From positions 1 through 64,000 of the forward strand of contig JAGXQZ010000027.1 in assembly GCA_018336015.1 (NCBI GenBank): a stretch of DNA of 64,000 bases, in the 5' to 3' direction. Position numbers and translations under genes: made by a program. Below are positions 1 through 9,897 of this stretch, in pieces. Source of the stretch: Algoriphagus sp. Lineage in GTDB: Bacteria > Bacteroidota > Bacteroidia > Cytophagales > Cyclobacteriaceae. The stretch's first letter is position 1. Each line of letters opens with the position of its first letter. The notes below the pieces were generated by a model. It was not told where the DNA came from. It did no database searches and saw only the letters and a program-made list of their open reading frames with translations.

Positions 1-469
1 TATTCACCGCTTAGGCGCAACGAACGCGGAGAGGGAATTACAAATTCCAACCGATAGTAGGGACTCAGACAGAGGTGGACTGAAATTGTTTTTGGTCTCT
101 TAATACTCTCGACACTGTAGAGAAAATTTGGTTGGTTGAAAATCTGAGGATGTGTTCGACCCACGATGGGGTCGTAAAAACCATGTACTATCTAACCGTA
201 TTTTCCACGGGTTTGGGTTCGGTATGCTCACCCATAACCCATGGTTATTGAAAAGTTTGACCTGCCTTTGCCGGTAGGCAGGCCTCTGTCGGGGTCATCT
301 AGGGAGTAAGAGTTACTATACTTTTTTGGATCCTGTAAGGATCAAACCAGTCAATAGCCCCCACCAGTGCAACTGGGGGAAAAGGATGAATGATTGATAA
401 AGATCAGGCAACCCTGTAGGGGTTGAACATATAGTTATATTTTTTGAGTCTGTATCCAATCCCTTTCGT
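1..469. other. Gene-free, hairpin-rich stretch at window start
   Basis: No convincing gene lies here. The stretch instead holds at least six short inverted repeats with different sequences: GGAATT/AATTCC at 34-48, CGACCC/GGGTCG at 157-174, CCTGCC/GGCAGG at 261-282, GATCC/GGATC at 329-343, CCAGT/ACTGG inside a C5/G5 pair at 358-379, and CAACCC/GGGTTG at 409-425. A short open frame covers bases 2-102 without resembling a known protein. The density suggests a remnant of a repeat or mobile element whose main part may lie left of the window. That reading is inference. Confidence 0.5.
261..282. repeat. REP-like palindrome
   Basis: CCTGCC, a short loop containing CCGG, then GGCAGG form a GC-rich hairpin in an AT-rich intergenic region. 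GC-rich palindromes of this look are scattered between genes in many Bacteroidota genomes. No second copy is visible in this window. Confidence 0.4.
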
Positions 470-1183
470 TTATCCCAATTCCACCAACTCCACATAGATC
501 CCCAAGAGGATATGCCAAAAGAGATAGTGTCCTAATCTTACTGAGAGGGAAGCCAAGAAACCTGAATTTTTGAAATAGATCGCCTGAAGCAAGTTCATCA
601 AGAATCCTGTTCCCAAAGAATAGAAAATCAAAAGAAAGCTCCCATCGGGAAGTTGCTCTAAGGGCTCTCGGAGGGAAGTGAGGACTGCACCGATCCAGAA
701 TAGGGTGTTGAGGTATTTTCCTTTTTGATACCAGGTCCCAATCGCAAGAAAGACAGTCAGCGGAATCAACCGATAGAATACCTCGATCTCTAAGGCACCG
801 GAGAAAAACAAAAACAAGGAATAGGGAAAGGGCTGCAAAAAGGGTGGTAACTCGGTGTAAGGTTGGGGATGAAGCAACACTTTGATCACCAGAATATCCA
901 ATATTCCAAACATCATCCCAATCAAAGCCGGAATCAGGAACCGGTTTTTATTGGAGATTCCGGTTTCAAAAAAGTTAGGAAGGCTAACCTTGCCTTGCAG
1001 CAGTAAGAAAGGGAGACCCAGCAAGAGGATGAAAATATTTTCTACCTGCCAAACTCGCAAAAAGGCATGATCTCCCGAGATGGCGTTGCCATACAGGCTT
1101 CCGATCCACGCGATAAGTAAAAAGGAAAGGTAAATAAGTAGGTTTTGGGCGACGTGCCTGTCTGTTCGTAATCCTAGATTCAT
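470..1183 (-). CDS. Polytopic membrane protein, possibly a degenerate CPBP-type protein
   Basis: This 237-residue protein has about six or seven hydrophobic segments. Around residues 132-138 the sequence EIEVFYR resembles the EExxxR motif of CPBP intramembrane proteases, but the first glutamate of the pair is replaced by Ile. Near the C-terminus two histidines (about 219 and 224) sit in the last membrane segment, where CPBP proteins carry metal-binding histidines. It could therefore be an inactive CPBP relative or an unrelated membrane protein. I chose the ATG at 1183, which follows an A-rich stretch; an in-frame ATG ten codons earlier (1213) is the alternative. It stands alone, with no operon partner. 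Confidence 0.6.
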   Translation of the reverse strand: MNLGLRTDRHVAQNLLIYLSFLLIAWIGSLYGNAISGDHAFLRVWQVENIFILLLGLPFLLLQGKVSLPNFFETGISNKNRFLIPALIGMMFGILDILVIKVLLHPQPYTELPPFLQPFPYSLFLFFSGALEIEVFYRLIPLTVFLAIGTWYQKGKYLNTLFWIGAVLTSLREPLEQLPDGSFLLIFYSLGTGFLMNLLQAIYFKNSGFLASLSVRLGHYLFWHILLGIYVELVELG

Positions 1184-1365
1184 AGAAGTTTTTTTACATT
1201 CTATGAGATGCAAAGGTCAGGGGATGGGTTGCAAGGGGAGGGAAGAAAGATGAAGGGAGAAGTCTTGAAAATGGAGAAGTGAAAATAGGCGCTTCGTTTT
1301 TTCCGAACAGCCTTGGATCATTTCACAAAATGCAAAATCTTGAAAAATTGAAGATTGGTCATCAA

Positions 1366-1830
1366 TTATCTGATCAATTCGAATTTGGTGGGAGGTTCAG
1401 TTACTGGAATTTCCATAAAAAGACGATTGTCCTTGAGTAGATAAGTGATTGAAAAATCAGGGGAATCTTGTTGCAGTCCAGATTCATATATCCAGATTCT
1501 GCTTGATTTTGGATCTATTTTGTAAAAAGAGTTTAATGGTTGAATTTGATTTTTTTGAAGAAACTGGCCGTCACTACTAAATGTAAATGTCATATCGATA
1601 TAGATCATTTTTGCCATCTTCTTTAATTGTTCAACCCTACTTGAATCGTTGTATTTTGATTTTATTTCTTCCGATAAGGAAATAGAGTCCCGTTCACTAT
1701 TAAAATAAAACTCCCCATTATCTACCGCTATCACCTTCCAATCTCCAATTAGAGGATTTTCTTGCGCGATTGAATTAATAATCGGAAATACTGCCAAAAT
1801 GCAAACTAGAATATTCAGATATAATTTCAT
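1366..1830 (-). CDS. Secreted lipocalin-like small protein
   Basis: This 154-residue protein starts with a signal peptide (MKLYLNILVCILAVFPIINS, then AQE). The mature part opens with LIGDWKVI, the GxW-type start typical of small Bacteroidota lipocalin-like proteins. Alternating beta-type segments and a late FMEIPV strand fit a small beta barrel. The start ATG is the only one that includes the signal peptide. The gene is AT-rich and monocistronic. Function is not known: such proteins may bind small ligands in the periplasm. No enzymatic motif is visible. Confidence 0.6.
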   Translation of the reverse strand: MKLYLNILVCILAVFPIINSIAQENPLIGDWKVIAVDNGEFYFNSERDSISLSEEIKSKYNDSSRVEQLKKMAKMIYIDMTFTFSSDGQFLQKNQIQPLNSFYKIDPKSSRIWIYESGLQQDSPDFSITYLLKDNRLFMEIPVTEPPTKFELIR

Positions 1831-1978
1831 TTGGGATTGATAAACTTGGTTGATTAAGTTGAAAATTTAGGTGTTAAAGATTGAGCTCAATTTAGCAAGT
1901 TGAAATATTTTTTAGTTTTTAGGAAAGCTATAGTTTTTTTAAGTGTTAAATTTTAACCTCCTACTGATTTGATCATTA

Positions 1979-3310
1979 TCACTTCCCTACCACCTTCACC
2001 ACTCCCGACTCCCACTGACTCAAAGAAGGATCCCCTGATGGGATGCCCGTATTCCAGAGGTAGAGGGATTTGAGATTTTTCAGGGAGGCAAGTTGGGAGA
2101 GTCCTTGGGCGGTGATTTGGGTGCCGTTGAGGTTGAGGACTTCTAGTTTGGTGAGGGATTGCAGGGAAGCGAGTCCTTGATTGGTGATGGGATTATTCTC
2201 GATCCGCAGGCGGCGCAGGTGGGTAAACTCAGCCACTCGAGTTAAGTCGGAGTCTTGTAGACCTGTTTGGGCAAGACTCAGCCAGTGGATTTGGTCTTTG
2301 ACCGTTGCCAAGGCTTTCAAAAATTCACTCGATTTTCCTTGGGCCACTTCCTCGGGAAGCACTACATCCAGGGCTCCAGTTTCTTGGGAAAGCACCCTCA
2401 CCCGGAAGCCCATTCTTTTCAAATTTCCAATTTGTGCGGTATCTATTGAAGTGGTAGTCGAAGCGCTTGCTTGGCGGATGGACAGTCGGGGTTCGGCCCA
2501 GGCGATCAGTTCGGGAGCACTTTGGGTAAGCAGGAGATTGGGGTCGGCTTTGCCTTGTTCGATCCACCAGGAGATCCATTCCACTTCCTCGGGGCTGAGG
2601 GGTTCTTTGCCTTCGGCGGGCATAAACTCTTTGTGGCTTTCCGGCAGGGTGACCCGGCGGATGAGTTCGCTTTTCGCTGCATCCCCGGCCAGGATGACAG
2701 GACCGTTTTCTCCTCCTTTTGTCAGTGATTCATAGCTATCGAGTAGAAGCTCACCTTTGGCTTTTCCCGGACGGTGGCAGCTGTTACACTTGTTTTTGAG
2801 AATTGGCTGCACCACATCCGTGTAGAGGATGGCTTCCTCGATGGAGTTCAGGATTCGGGCTTCGGATTCCTTTTTTTCTCCAAAAGGCGCATAAGCCGTC
2901 AGGTAATCGGCACCATGGGTGAGACTGCCTCCATAATGGCCTGTCACAAAAAGTGCAACGAGTAAGAATCCATAGACGGGGTACTGAACTGCCGTCGAAA
3001 ACGCTCGGTTGGCCCTGCTCATTCCCAAAGCCAGTCCGGCTAGCAGTACCGTCACCCAACCCCCGATTTGGTGAATATCCAGCAGGTTGCCTTCGTAGCC
3101 TCCCGATTGGGAGAGCAAATAGCCCAAGGTGGCGGCTATCGCTGCGCTTCCGGTTCCCAAAAGCAGGGAAAAGGAAACGGCCTCCCGAAAGGAATCGCTT
3201 TTCCGCCAATCCCCATAGATCTTCAGCAGTACGGCAAGCACCAAAAAACCAATCGGAAGGTGCACCCACAGGGGATGAAAGCGCCCGATAAATGTGATCC
3301 AATCTGCCAT
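1979..3310 (-). CDS. DUF2231-type membrane protein with c-type cytochrome and leucine-rich repeats
   Basis: This 443-residue protein combines three parts. Residues 1-130 form about four transmembrane helices of the DUF2231-like type (WVHLPIGFLVLAVL at the start). A Planctomycete-type cytochrome c segment follows, with haem motif CNSCH at 175-179. From about 340 to the end there are leucine-rich repeats (LTRVAEFTHLRRLRIENN, LQSLTKLEVLNLNGT). It is the last gene of a tight operon, starting 4 bases after the DUF1501 gene. The likely role is a membrane-anchored redox partner for the two upstream proteins, with the LRR for protein contact. The partnership is inferred from gene order. Confidence 0.8.
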   Translation of the reverse strand: MADWITFIGRFHPLWVHLPIGFLVLAVLLKIYGDWRKSDSFREAVSFSLLLGTGSAAIAATLGYLLSQSGGYEGNLLDIHQIGGWVTVLLAGLALGMSRANRAFSTAVQYPVYGFLLVALFVTGHYGGSLTHGADYLTAYAPFGEKKESEARILNSIEEAILYTDVVQPILKNKCNSCHRPGKAKGELLLDSYESLTKGGENGPVILAGDAAKSELIRRVTLPESHKEFMPAEGKEPLSPEEVEWISWWIEQGKADPNLLLTQSAPELIAWAEPRLSIRQASASTTTSIDTAQIGNLKRMGFRVRVLSQETGALDVVLPEEVAQGKSSEFLKALATVKDQIHWLSLAQTGLQDSDLTRVAEFTHLRRLRIENNPITNQGLASLQSLTKLEVLNLNGTQITAQGLSQLASLKNLKSLYLWNTGIPSGDPSLSQWESGVVKVVGK

Positions 3311-3314
3311 CGCC

Positions 3315-4823
3315 TCAGGTCAAAATCTTGTTTACCACATGGCCTTCCACATCAGTCAGCCTAAACCTGCGTCCCTGATGCTTGAAGGTCAGCCGCTCGT
3401 GATCGATGCCAAACAAATGCAAGATGGTAGCCTGCAAGTCGTGGACAGACACCGGGTCTTTGACCACATTGTAGCCAAAATCGTCCGTCTCCCCATAGAC
3501 CATTCCGGGCTTGACTCCGGCCCCGCACATCCACTTGGTGAAGGATCGGGGATGATGGTCGCGCCCGTAATTATCCGCTGTGAGGGTGCCCTGACTGTAC
3601 ACTGTCCGACCAAATTCTCCTCCCCAGACCACAAGTGTATCTTCCAATAAGCCGCGCTGCTTGAGGTCTTTGATCAAGGCCGCGGTGGCCTGATCGGTTT
3701 TTTGGCACTGGTTGCGGATACCGCTGGGCAAGTTGCCGTGCTGATCCCAGCCCTGATGGTAGAGCTGCACAAACTTGACGTCTTTCTCGATGAGTTTTCG
3801 GGCGAGGAGGCAGTTGGCGGCATAGGTGCCCGGGTCACGGCTTTCCTCCCCGTAGAGTTCGTAGACCCAGTCGGGTTCGGAGCTCATGTCGGTCACCTCG
3901 GGCACGGAAGTTTGCATACGGAAAGCCATCTCGTACTGTGCGATGCGGGCGGTGATTTCCGGATCTCCGTAGGTGTCGTGTTGCACTTCATTGAGTGACT
4001 TGAGGTAATCGAGCATTTCCCGACGGTCTTTTCCGTCATAGTTTTCGGGATTTCCGAGGTAGAGGACAGGGTCTTTGCCGGATCGGAATTGGATGCCTTG
4101 GTATTGGGAAGGGAGAAAGCCATTTCCCCAAAGTCGTGCGTAAAGTGGCTGATCTTGCACGGCATTTTTGGAAACCAAGACAATGAAAGCCGGGAGGTTT
4201 TGATTGTCCGAACCCAGTCCGTAGCTCAGCCAGGCACCCATGGAGGGCCGACCGGGGAGTTGGTGCCCTGTTTGGAAAAAAGTAATCGCAGGATCATGGT
4301 TGATCTGAGCGGTTTGCATGCTTTTGATGAAGCAGAGTTCATCCACGATTTCGGCGGTTTTGGGCATGAGTTCGGAGACCCAAGCGCGGCTTTGTCCGTA
4401 CTGCTGGAATTTGAAAGCGGAGGCGGCCATGGGAAAGGAACTCTGATCGGCACTCATGCCGGTAAGTCGCTGTCCATCCCGAACCGAGTCAGGGAGCTCT
4501 TGCCCGTGAAGATCGACGAGCTTGGGCTTGTAGTCATAGAGATCCAATTGGGAAGGGCCGCCGCTTTGGAAGAGGTAGATGATCCGCTTGGCTTTGGGCA
4601 TGAAATGAGGTAATCCCAAATTGGCAGGAAGGGATTCCAAAGCAGGTGGTGAGGCAGGGGTGCTTCCGGCGAAGATCTTTTCCATGCCCATGAGTGAACC
4701 CAATGCCAACGAACCGATGCCCAAGGAAGTTCGGGTCAGGAATCTCCTTCGGTCCATTTTTTTCTCGATCTCCTGCAGGTCTGCATTGGTCGAGCGAAGT
4801 GGGGCGTCGTGGTGATGGCTCAT
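3315..4823 (-). CDS. DUF1501 family protein (Tat-exported, sulfatase-like fold)
   Basis: This 502-residue protein carries a twin-arginine signal from about residue 23 ([15 protein letters not shown]), so it is probably exported folded. The DUF1501 domain follows, with [25 protein letters not shown] and [20 protein letters not shown]1501 is related to alkaline phosphatase/sulfatase-fold enzymes, but no reaction is established. It lies between the PSD1 lipoprotein (1 base upstream) and the DUF2231-cytochrome gene (4 bases downstream). This trio recurs in Bacteroidota and Planctomycetes, where it is presumed to act on extracellular carbohydrate or a related polymer. Confidence 0.88.
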   Translation of the reverse strand: MSHHHDAPLRSTNADLQEIEKKMDRRRFLTRTSLGIGSLALGSLMGMEKIFAGSTPASPPALESLPANLGLPHFMPKAKRIIYLFQSGGPSQLDLYDYKPKLVDLHGQELPDSVRDGQRLTGMSADQSSFPMAASAFKFQQYGQSRAWVSELMPKTAEIVDELCFIKSMQTAQINHDPAITFFQTGHQLPGRPSMGAWLSYGLGSDNQNLPAFIVLVSKNAVQDQPLYARLWGNGFLPSQYQGIQFRSGKDPVLYLGNPENYDGKDRREMLDYLKSLNEVQHDTYGDPEITARIAQYEMAFRMQTSVPEVTDMSSEPDWVYELYGEESRDPGTYAANCLLARKLIEKDVKFVQLYHQGWDQHGNLPSGIRNQCQKTDQATAALIKDLKQRGLLEDTLVVWGGEFGRTVYSQGTLTADNYGRDHHPRSFTKWMCGAGVKPGMVYGETDDFGYNVVKDPVSVHDLQATILHLFGIDHERLTFKHQGRRFRLTDVEGHVVNKILT

Positions 4824-4824
4824 G

Positions 4825-7800
4825 TTAGCGTTTGGTTAGAAATGCGTCCGAATTGAGAATGGCACTGGCCGTGACGGCGTTGGCAGCTATCAAACTGGGA
4901 TCGAGGGTGGAGGAAATCCGGTATTCCCCGGTCGTCAGCCAACCTTTGAGTTTGGCAGGATCGGTTTTGAATTTTTGATGCTCCTTTTCTCTCAAGTCCA
5001 GCAGGATTTGGAGTTCTTTTTCGAGGGGTTTTCTCCCGGTGAGTTTTCGGAAGGCCGTGACCACCCCCTGACGAGGATCGGAAGAACGAGACATCTGCTC
5101 TCCGAGTACTTTGGAGGCTTCCACAAAGGTGGGATCATTGAGCAAAGCCAAAGCTTGTAAGGGCGTGTTGGTTTCCTGTCGCTTGCTCACCGATACGCTG
5201 TGGTCCGGCGCATCAAAGATTGCCATCGTGGGGTGGTGCACCGATCGCTTCCATACGGTGTAGAGGCTTCGGCGGTAGAGATTTTTGCCTGTGTCTTGGG
5301 GGTAGTGGGCTCCGTTGACTTTCCAAAGTCCCTCCGGCTGGTAAGGGAAGACACTTTTTCCTCCTACCTCCCGATTCAGCAAACCGGAAGCGGCCAGCGC
5401 TTGATCCCGGATCAATTCGGCGGGTAATCTGACTGAGGGACCACGGGCCAGGAGGATGTTATCCGAGTCTTTTTCCTCGAGTTCGGGGCGTTTTTTGGAA
5501 GCTTGCCGATAGGTAGCTGAGGTGACGATCAGGCGTTGCATGGCTTTGACATCCCATCCCAAGTCCTGAAATTCTACCGCTAGCCAGTCCAGCAGTTCGG
5601 GATGAGAGGGCAGCTGACCCTGATTGCCAAAATCCTCCGAGGTAACCACCAGTCCTTTTCCAAAGTAGCTTTGCCAGAATCGGTTGACCGTGACGCGAGC
5701 GGTCAGTGGGTGCTTTTTGTCAATCAGCCATTCGGCCAATCCGAGGCGGTTTTTGGGCAGGTTGTCCGGCATGGGAAGTACGCTTTCCGGAGTATTGGGA
5801 AATACTTCCTCCCCATGCTGACTGTATTCACCCCTGGTGAGAATATAGGTAGGTCTGGGTTGCGCCCGATCCTTCATGATCATTAGTTCAGGGATCACTT
5901 CCACAGAGTCTGAGTAGGCTTTTCGCTTGGCAATCACTGCGTTCATCGTCTCTCGATAGGCCTTGGAATGAGTATTCAGGTAAAGTTTTTTTAGCGAAGC
6001 CTTTTGCTCTGAGGTCAGTTGATCGGGACTTTGGGAAAGTATGACTTTGTATTCGTTAGGGTTGAAAATCTGTAAAATCTCCAAAGGAGAAAGTTCCTGA
6101 TTGTAGACGCTGACCTCATCCACCACGGCTTCTTTGAGGCCTTTTCCCCGCCACACGGCACCTACTTGAAGTCCGGGTTGCCCGCCTTTGAAGAGGATGT
6201 CTTTGTAGAGATTGTCGTGGGTGGTGACAGTGGATAGTTCTTTTCCATTGAGGAAAATTTTCAGTCCCTTGGCCTTGGACGAACCGTCATACGTCAAGGT
6301 CAAGTTGATCCACTGATCTCGGGGGATGTCCTGTTCGGTGAGTTTAGTGATGGCATTGTAGGGCGCGGTATGGGCCATTAAGAGCTCGAGGCGGTTATTT
6401 TTCAAGCTGAGGTGATAGCCCCGCCAATTGTAAAGCACTGCACCGGAACCTTTATGAAAAATGACACCATCCGTGAGGTTTTTAGGGATAGTAATCCATG
6501 TGCTGACTGAGAAGGGTTCACTTCTGGAGAATATCCCCACCTCGCCCAGATTGAGCCAGGCGTCTCCGTTGAGTCGGATGCCTTTTCCTCTTCTCCCATC
6601 CACATAGCTTGGCGTCTGATTTCTGACCTCGCTGCTTTCCATGCTGCCTTTTTGAGCGGGTTTGAGGGCGTTTTGGATGGAGCTTTGGTCAAAATGGAAA
6701 AAGGCCACCCGGCTTGCAGGAAATTCTAGATTCGCGTCTTTTTGATACCCTTTTCCTGTCATCCAAGCCTGAAAAGCTGCCTCTTCGGCCTTGGCTGTTT
6801 GTGCAAGCTGGGCTTCCTGTTTTTCTTTTTCCCCTAACAGGAAAGAAAGGAGTTGGTCCTTTTTCTCATCCGTGAGTAGCATGGTTGGGGCAGGCGTGGC
6901 ATCGTCCCAAGAGATCTGCCCGGCCTCGTCTACTTGATTGAAAAAGCTGCTGAGTTCAAAGAAGTTTTTCTGAGAAATCGGGTCGTATTTGTGGTCATGG
7001 CAACGCGCACAGCCCAATGTGAGGGCCATAAAGGCCTGTCCCATCGTGCTCGTGCGATCCACCACATACTCCACCCGAAACTCCTCCTCGACGATGCCTC
7101 CCTCCATATTTTGAGGATGGATGCGGTTGAAAGCCGTGGCGATCAGTTGGTCCTTTGTAGGATTGGGCAGCAAGTCTCCGGCGAGCTGATCTCTGATAAA
7201 TTGGTCGTAGGGAAGGTTCTTGTTGAATGCCCGAATCACCCAATCCCGGTAAGGAGAAGCGTCTCGGAAGCGATCCACCGTATAGCCATGCGTATCGGCA
7301 TAGCGGGCCACGTCCATCCAGTGGAGGGCCATTTTTTCTCCATAGTGCACGGAGTTGAGCAATCTGTCCACCTGTTTTTCATAGGCATTTGGGGACTTAT
7401 CGGCCAGAAAATCATCCATTTCTGCTTCACTAGGAGGTAATCCGATGAGGTCAAGGCTTAGTCTTCGGAGCAGCGTTTCTTTGTCAGCTTCGGGTGAGGG
7501 AGAGATGCCTTCCGATTCCAATTTGCTCAGCACAAACTGGTCGATGGGGTTTTTGGGCCAGGTTTTTTCTTTGACTTTTGGTAGCTCGGGTTTTTCGGGC
7601 GTGATAAAGGCCCAGTGCTTTTTGTACTCGGCGCCGTCTTCGATCCATTTGATCAAAATGGCTTTTTCTCTTGGGCTGAGGGTAAGGTTAGATTCTTTGG
7701 AAGGCATTTGGTATTCCGGATCCTCAGAAATAATCCGGTGAAAAAGCTCGCTGTTTCGTAAGCTTCCGGGTTTGATGGCCACTTTTCCGGGGGAATCTTT

Positions 7801-8034
7801 AAGCGAGGCAAAGGCAAACTCAGCCGTGTGAAGGCTCAATCCTGCCTTTTGCGCAGCAAGATCAGGGCCGTGACAAGCGAAGCATTTGTCCGAGAGGATA
7901 GGCTTGACATGGATGTTAAAATCCAATGCTTCCGGCAATTCCTCATAAGCTATCTGAACATCTTCCGGAAGTTCGGGACTGCAGGAGGCGAGTATAAAAA
8001 CAAGAAAAAGGAGGGGAAGAAATCTCAAAATCAT
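4825..8034 (-). CDS. PSD1 and Planctomycete cytochrome C domain lipoprotein (DUF1549/LamG/DUF1553)
   Basis: This 1069-residue protein is a predicted lipoprotein (lipobox ILASC, Cys18). Domains in order are: PSCyt1 with haem motif CFACH at 51-55; PSCyt2/DUF1549 at about 155-360, with a second CARCH motif near 345; a LamG/concanavalin-type domain at about 450-660 ([29 protein letters not shown]); and PSD1/DUF1553 at about 740-1010 ([29 protein letters not shown]). It is the first gene of the three-gene operon. The family is linked to carbohydrate-rich environments, but its chemistry is not settled. Two haem sites imply electron transfer at the cell surface or in the periplasm. Confidence 0.9.
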   Translation of the reverse strand: MILRFLPLLFLVFILASCSPELPEDVQIAYEELPEALDFNIHVKPILSDKCFACHGPDLAAQKAGLSLHTAEFAFASLKDSPGKVAIKPGSLRNSELFHRIISEDPEYQMPSKESNLTLSPREKAILIKWIEDGAEYKKHWAFITPEKPELPKVKEKTWPKNPIDQFVLSKLESEGISPSPEADKETLLRRLSLDLIGLPPSEAEMDDFLADKSPNAYEKQVDRLLNSVHYGEKMALHWMDVARYADTHGYTVDRFRDASPYRDWVIRAFNKNLPYDQFIRDQLAGDLLPNPTKDQLIATAFNRIHPQNMEGGIVEEEFRVEYVVDRTSTMGQAFMALTLGCARCHDHKYDPISQKNFFELSSFFNQVDEAGQISWDDATPAPTMLLTDEKKDQLLSFLLGEKEKQEAQLAQTAKAEEAAFQAWMTGKGYQKDANLEFPASRVAFFHFDQSSIQNALKPAQKGSMESSEVRNQTPSYVDGRRGKGIRLNGDAWLNLGEVGIFSRSEPFSVSTWITIPKNLTDGVIFHKGSGAVLYNWRGYHLSLKNNRLELLMAHTAPYNAITKLTEQDIPRDQWINLTLTYDGSSKAKGLKIFLNGKELSTVTTHDNLYKDILFKGGQPGLQVGAVWRGKGLKEAVVDEVSVYNQELSPLEILQIFNPNEYKVILSQSPDQLTSEQKASLKKLYLNTHSKAYRETMNAVIAKRKAYSDSVEVIPELMIMKDRAQPRPTYILTRGEYSQHGEEVFPNTPESVLPMPDNLPKNRLGLAEWLIDKKHPLTARVTVNRFWQSYFGKGLVVTSEDFGNQGQLPSHPELLDWLAVEFQDLGWDVKAMQRLIVTSATYRQASKKRPELEEKDSDNILLARGPSVRLPAELIRDQALAASGLLNREVGGKSVFPYQPEGLWKVNGAHYPQDTGKNLYRRSLYTVWKRSVHHPTMAIFDAPDHSVSVSKRQETNTPLQALALLNDPTFVEASKVLGEQMSRSSDPRQGVVTAFRKLTGRKPLEKELQILLDLREKEHQKFKTDPAKLKGWLTTGEYRISSTLDPSLIAANAVTASAILNSDAFLTKR

Positions 8035-8069
8035 TGGTAAGTCAATCTCCCTAAAAACTAAGGAAAAAT

Positions 8070-8083
8070 CAGGTATTTACCTG
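8070..8083. promoter_or_regulatory. Perfect inverted repeat upstream of the PSD1 operon
   Basis: CAGGTA-TT-TACCTG is a perfect 6+2+6 palindrome, 36 bases upstream of the start codon of the PSD1 lipoprotein gene. Its position would fit an operator near the promoter. No regulator gene is adjacent, so a target protein cannot be named. Confidence 0.3.
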
Positions 8084-8171
8084 CATGGGGTGTGGGGCTT
8101 GGTTAGGAAAATGTTTCTAAAAGGATCCATTTTTATGGGATTCATACCACTATTGGTGTTCGTACCTCAGC

Positions 8172-8206
8172 AAAAAAAAGACGGTCAGATTTTTTCTGAC
8201 CGTCTT
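8172..8206 (-). terminator. Rho-independent terminator of the amidohydrolase gene
   Basis: A perfect 12-bp stem (AAGACGGTCAGA paired with TCTGACCGTCTT) with a 5-base loop is followed on the minus strand by a run of eight T. It begins 11 bases after the amidohydrolase stop codon. Confidence 0.9.
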
Positions 8207-8216
8207 AGAAAATAGG

Positions 8217-9800
8217 CTACTGTTGGTTTTGCTTTTGGGCTTTTACCATGTTTTTGACATCCTGTCGGAGTTTTTCCGCATCGTAAATTATCCCGTCTTT
8301 GATGGTGTATTTGACTCCGCCGACGCGCTCGAGTTGATTGGTTTCATCATTCAATTTAAGGAATCCAGTTCCATAGAGGACTTTTAGGTTTTCGATTGGG
8401 TTTTCATCCACAATTACTAGATCTGCCAGCATTCCTGGACGGATTACGCCGTATTCAATGGGTTTTCCTTTTGGTCCAAAGATCGCTTCCGCAGCATGCA
8501 TGGTGGCCCCGCGTATTACTTCCAAGGGATGGAAACCAGCTTCTTGGAGTAATTCCATCTCCTCGATGTAGCCAAATCCCCAGAGGTTGTAGATGAAGGA
8601 AGCATCATCGCTAACAGTGACTCGTCCGCCTGCATTTTTGTAATCGTTGAGAAAAGACATCCAGACTTTGTAGAAGTTTTTCCAAGCGGTCTCATCCCAA
8701 GTGGTCCAATTGTAGAAATAAGAACCGTGATTTTCCCGATTCGGTGTGTAAAATTCCCAAAGGGTGGGCAGGGTATATTCTTGATGCCATTCGGCATTGC
8801 GCTCTCTCATGAGGTCTCTTCCTGCCAGATAGGCGGTCATCGTGGGGTCCAGAATCAGTTTATGCTTCAAAAATTCATCGATCAGGTCTTGCCATGGCTT
8901 ACTTCCACGAGGGTGAATTTTATTCCATTGGTATGCCACCTGACTGAAGCGATGCTGCTCGTCATTGTAGTTGAATTCTGCAGGCCAATGCTGAATATCT
9001 TCATCTTTGTAGAGTGATTCAAAAAGTCCGTAGTAATGGGTCAATACATCCAACCCCATTCTTGCAGCGTCTCGGGCATTGGTTTGGGCGACCATAGGCT
9101 GAGCAATGTGGGCTACTGTTCCCATCTTGTTGGCATGGGCAGCATCGATGGCAGCTTGAAGTACGTCCGGCGGATGATTGAAAAATTTGATTCCTTCCAC
9201 TCCTTGGGCAGCTGCCCACTGCACCCATTCCCTTGCTTTTTCAGGGGTGTGAACAGGCCCCCCTTTCCAGTTTTCCCCGGAACCCATGGTGTGAAAGGCG
9301 ATGATTCGAGGCGCAACGATCTGATTGGCAGCACTTCGTTTTTTCTCACTTTGAGTCCAAGCGACATTTTCTGCCGGTACTCCTCGGATAGTTGTGATAC
9401 CATGTGACAGCCATAGCTTGTAAGGATATTCTGCGTTGGGAGACTTTTTAGCTTCCCCCACATGTGCATGAAGATTGATCAATCCGGGCATGACATAGGC
9501 CCCGTGCGCATCGATTTCTTTGGTGGCACCTTGAGGGCGATCTGAATCTTTGATAGCCACTTTGGGAACTCCAACTTGACGGATTTCCACAATTTTATTC
9601 CCTTCGATGACGATGTCTGCGGGCCCAGCAGGCGGCGCACCTGTTCCGTCGATCACGATGGCGCCCCGGATGATGAGGCGTTCAAAAGGTCCTTCGCCCT
9701 CGTCTGCACGGCGATCGGGAGCCGGATTCAGTTTGACTTGAGAAAAGGAGGGAGGGATGGCCAACAGCAAGGCCAGGCAAAGGGTAAGGCTGTACTTCAT
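8217..9800 (-). CDS. Secreted amidohydrolase family protein (imidazolonepropionase-like)
   Basis: This 527-residue protein has a signal peptide (MKYSLTLCLALLLAIPPSFS). A small beta-sandwich with VIDGTGAPP and VIEGNKI precedes the metal-binding HxH (INLHAHVGE, His111 and His113). Later TVAHIAQPM and VTVSDDASF supply further expected metal and catalytic residues, and the C-terminal IRPGMLADLVIVDENP completes the fold. This is the subtype 1 amidohydrolase fold seen in secreted prolidase- and imidazolonepropionase-like enzymes. The substrate is unknown. It lies 97 bases downstream of the nitrilase gene on the same strand and ends in a strong terminator. Confidence 0.85.
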   Translation of the reverse strand: MKYSLTLCLALLLAIPPSFSQVKLNPAPDRRADEGEGPFERLIIRGAIVIDGTGAPPAGPADIVIEGNKIVEIRQVGVPKVAIKDSDRPQGATKEIDAHGAYVMPGLINLHAHVGEAKKSPNAEYPYKLWLSHGITTIRGVPAENVAWTQSEKKRSAANQIVAPRIIAFHTMGSGENWKGGPVHTPEKAREWVQWAAAQGVEGIKFFNHPPDVLQAAIDAAHANKMGTVAHIAQPMVAQTNARDAARMGLDVLTHYYGLFESLYKDEDIQHWPAEFNYNDEQHRFSQVAYQWNKIHPRGSKPWQDLIDEFLKHKLILDPTMTAYLAGRDLMRERNAEWHQEYTLPTLWEFYTPNRENHGSYFYNWTTWDETAWKNFYKVWMSFLNDYKNAGGRVTVSDDASFIYNLWGFGYIEEMELLQEAGFHPLEVIRGATMHAAEAIFGPKGKPIEYGVIRPGMLADLVIVDENPIENLKVLYGTGFLKLNDETNQLERVGGVKYTIKDGIIYDAEKLRQDVKNMVKAQKQNQQ

Positions 9801-9897
9801 AAGGTTGGGGCTAAGTGTCTTATAATAAAGCGAAAAATTCCTTCCTTATCAAATCATTGAAAGACAGATGGAAAGGTGAATTGCCCCACAAGAAGTT

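Noticed and set aside
1-469. tRNA or rRNA fragment
   Set aside because: The hairpins do not make a cloverleaf, no acceptor stem or TTC loop motif is present, and the sequence does not match conserved rRNA segments I know.
2181-2735. 184-residue plus-strand open frame
   Set aside because: It lies wholly inside the DUF2231-cytochrome gene on the other strand, has no signal, domain or plausible composition, and is a shadow of that gene.
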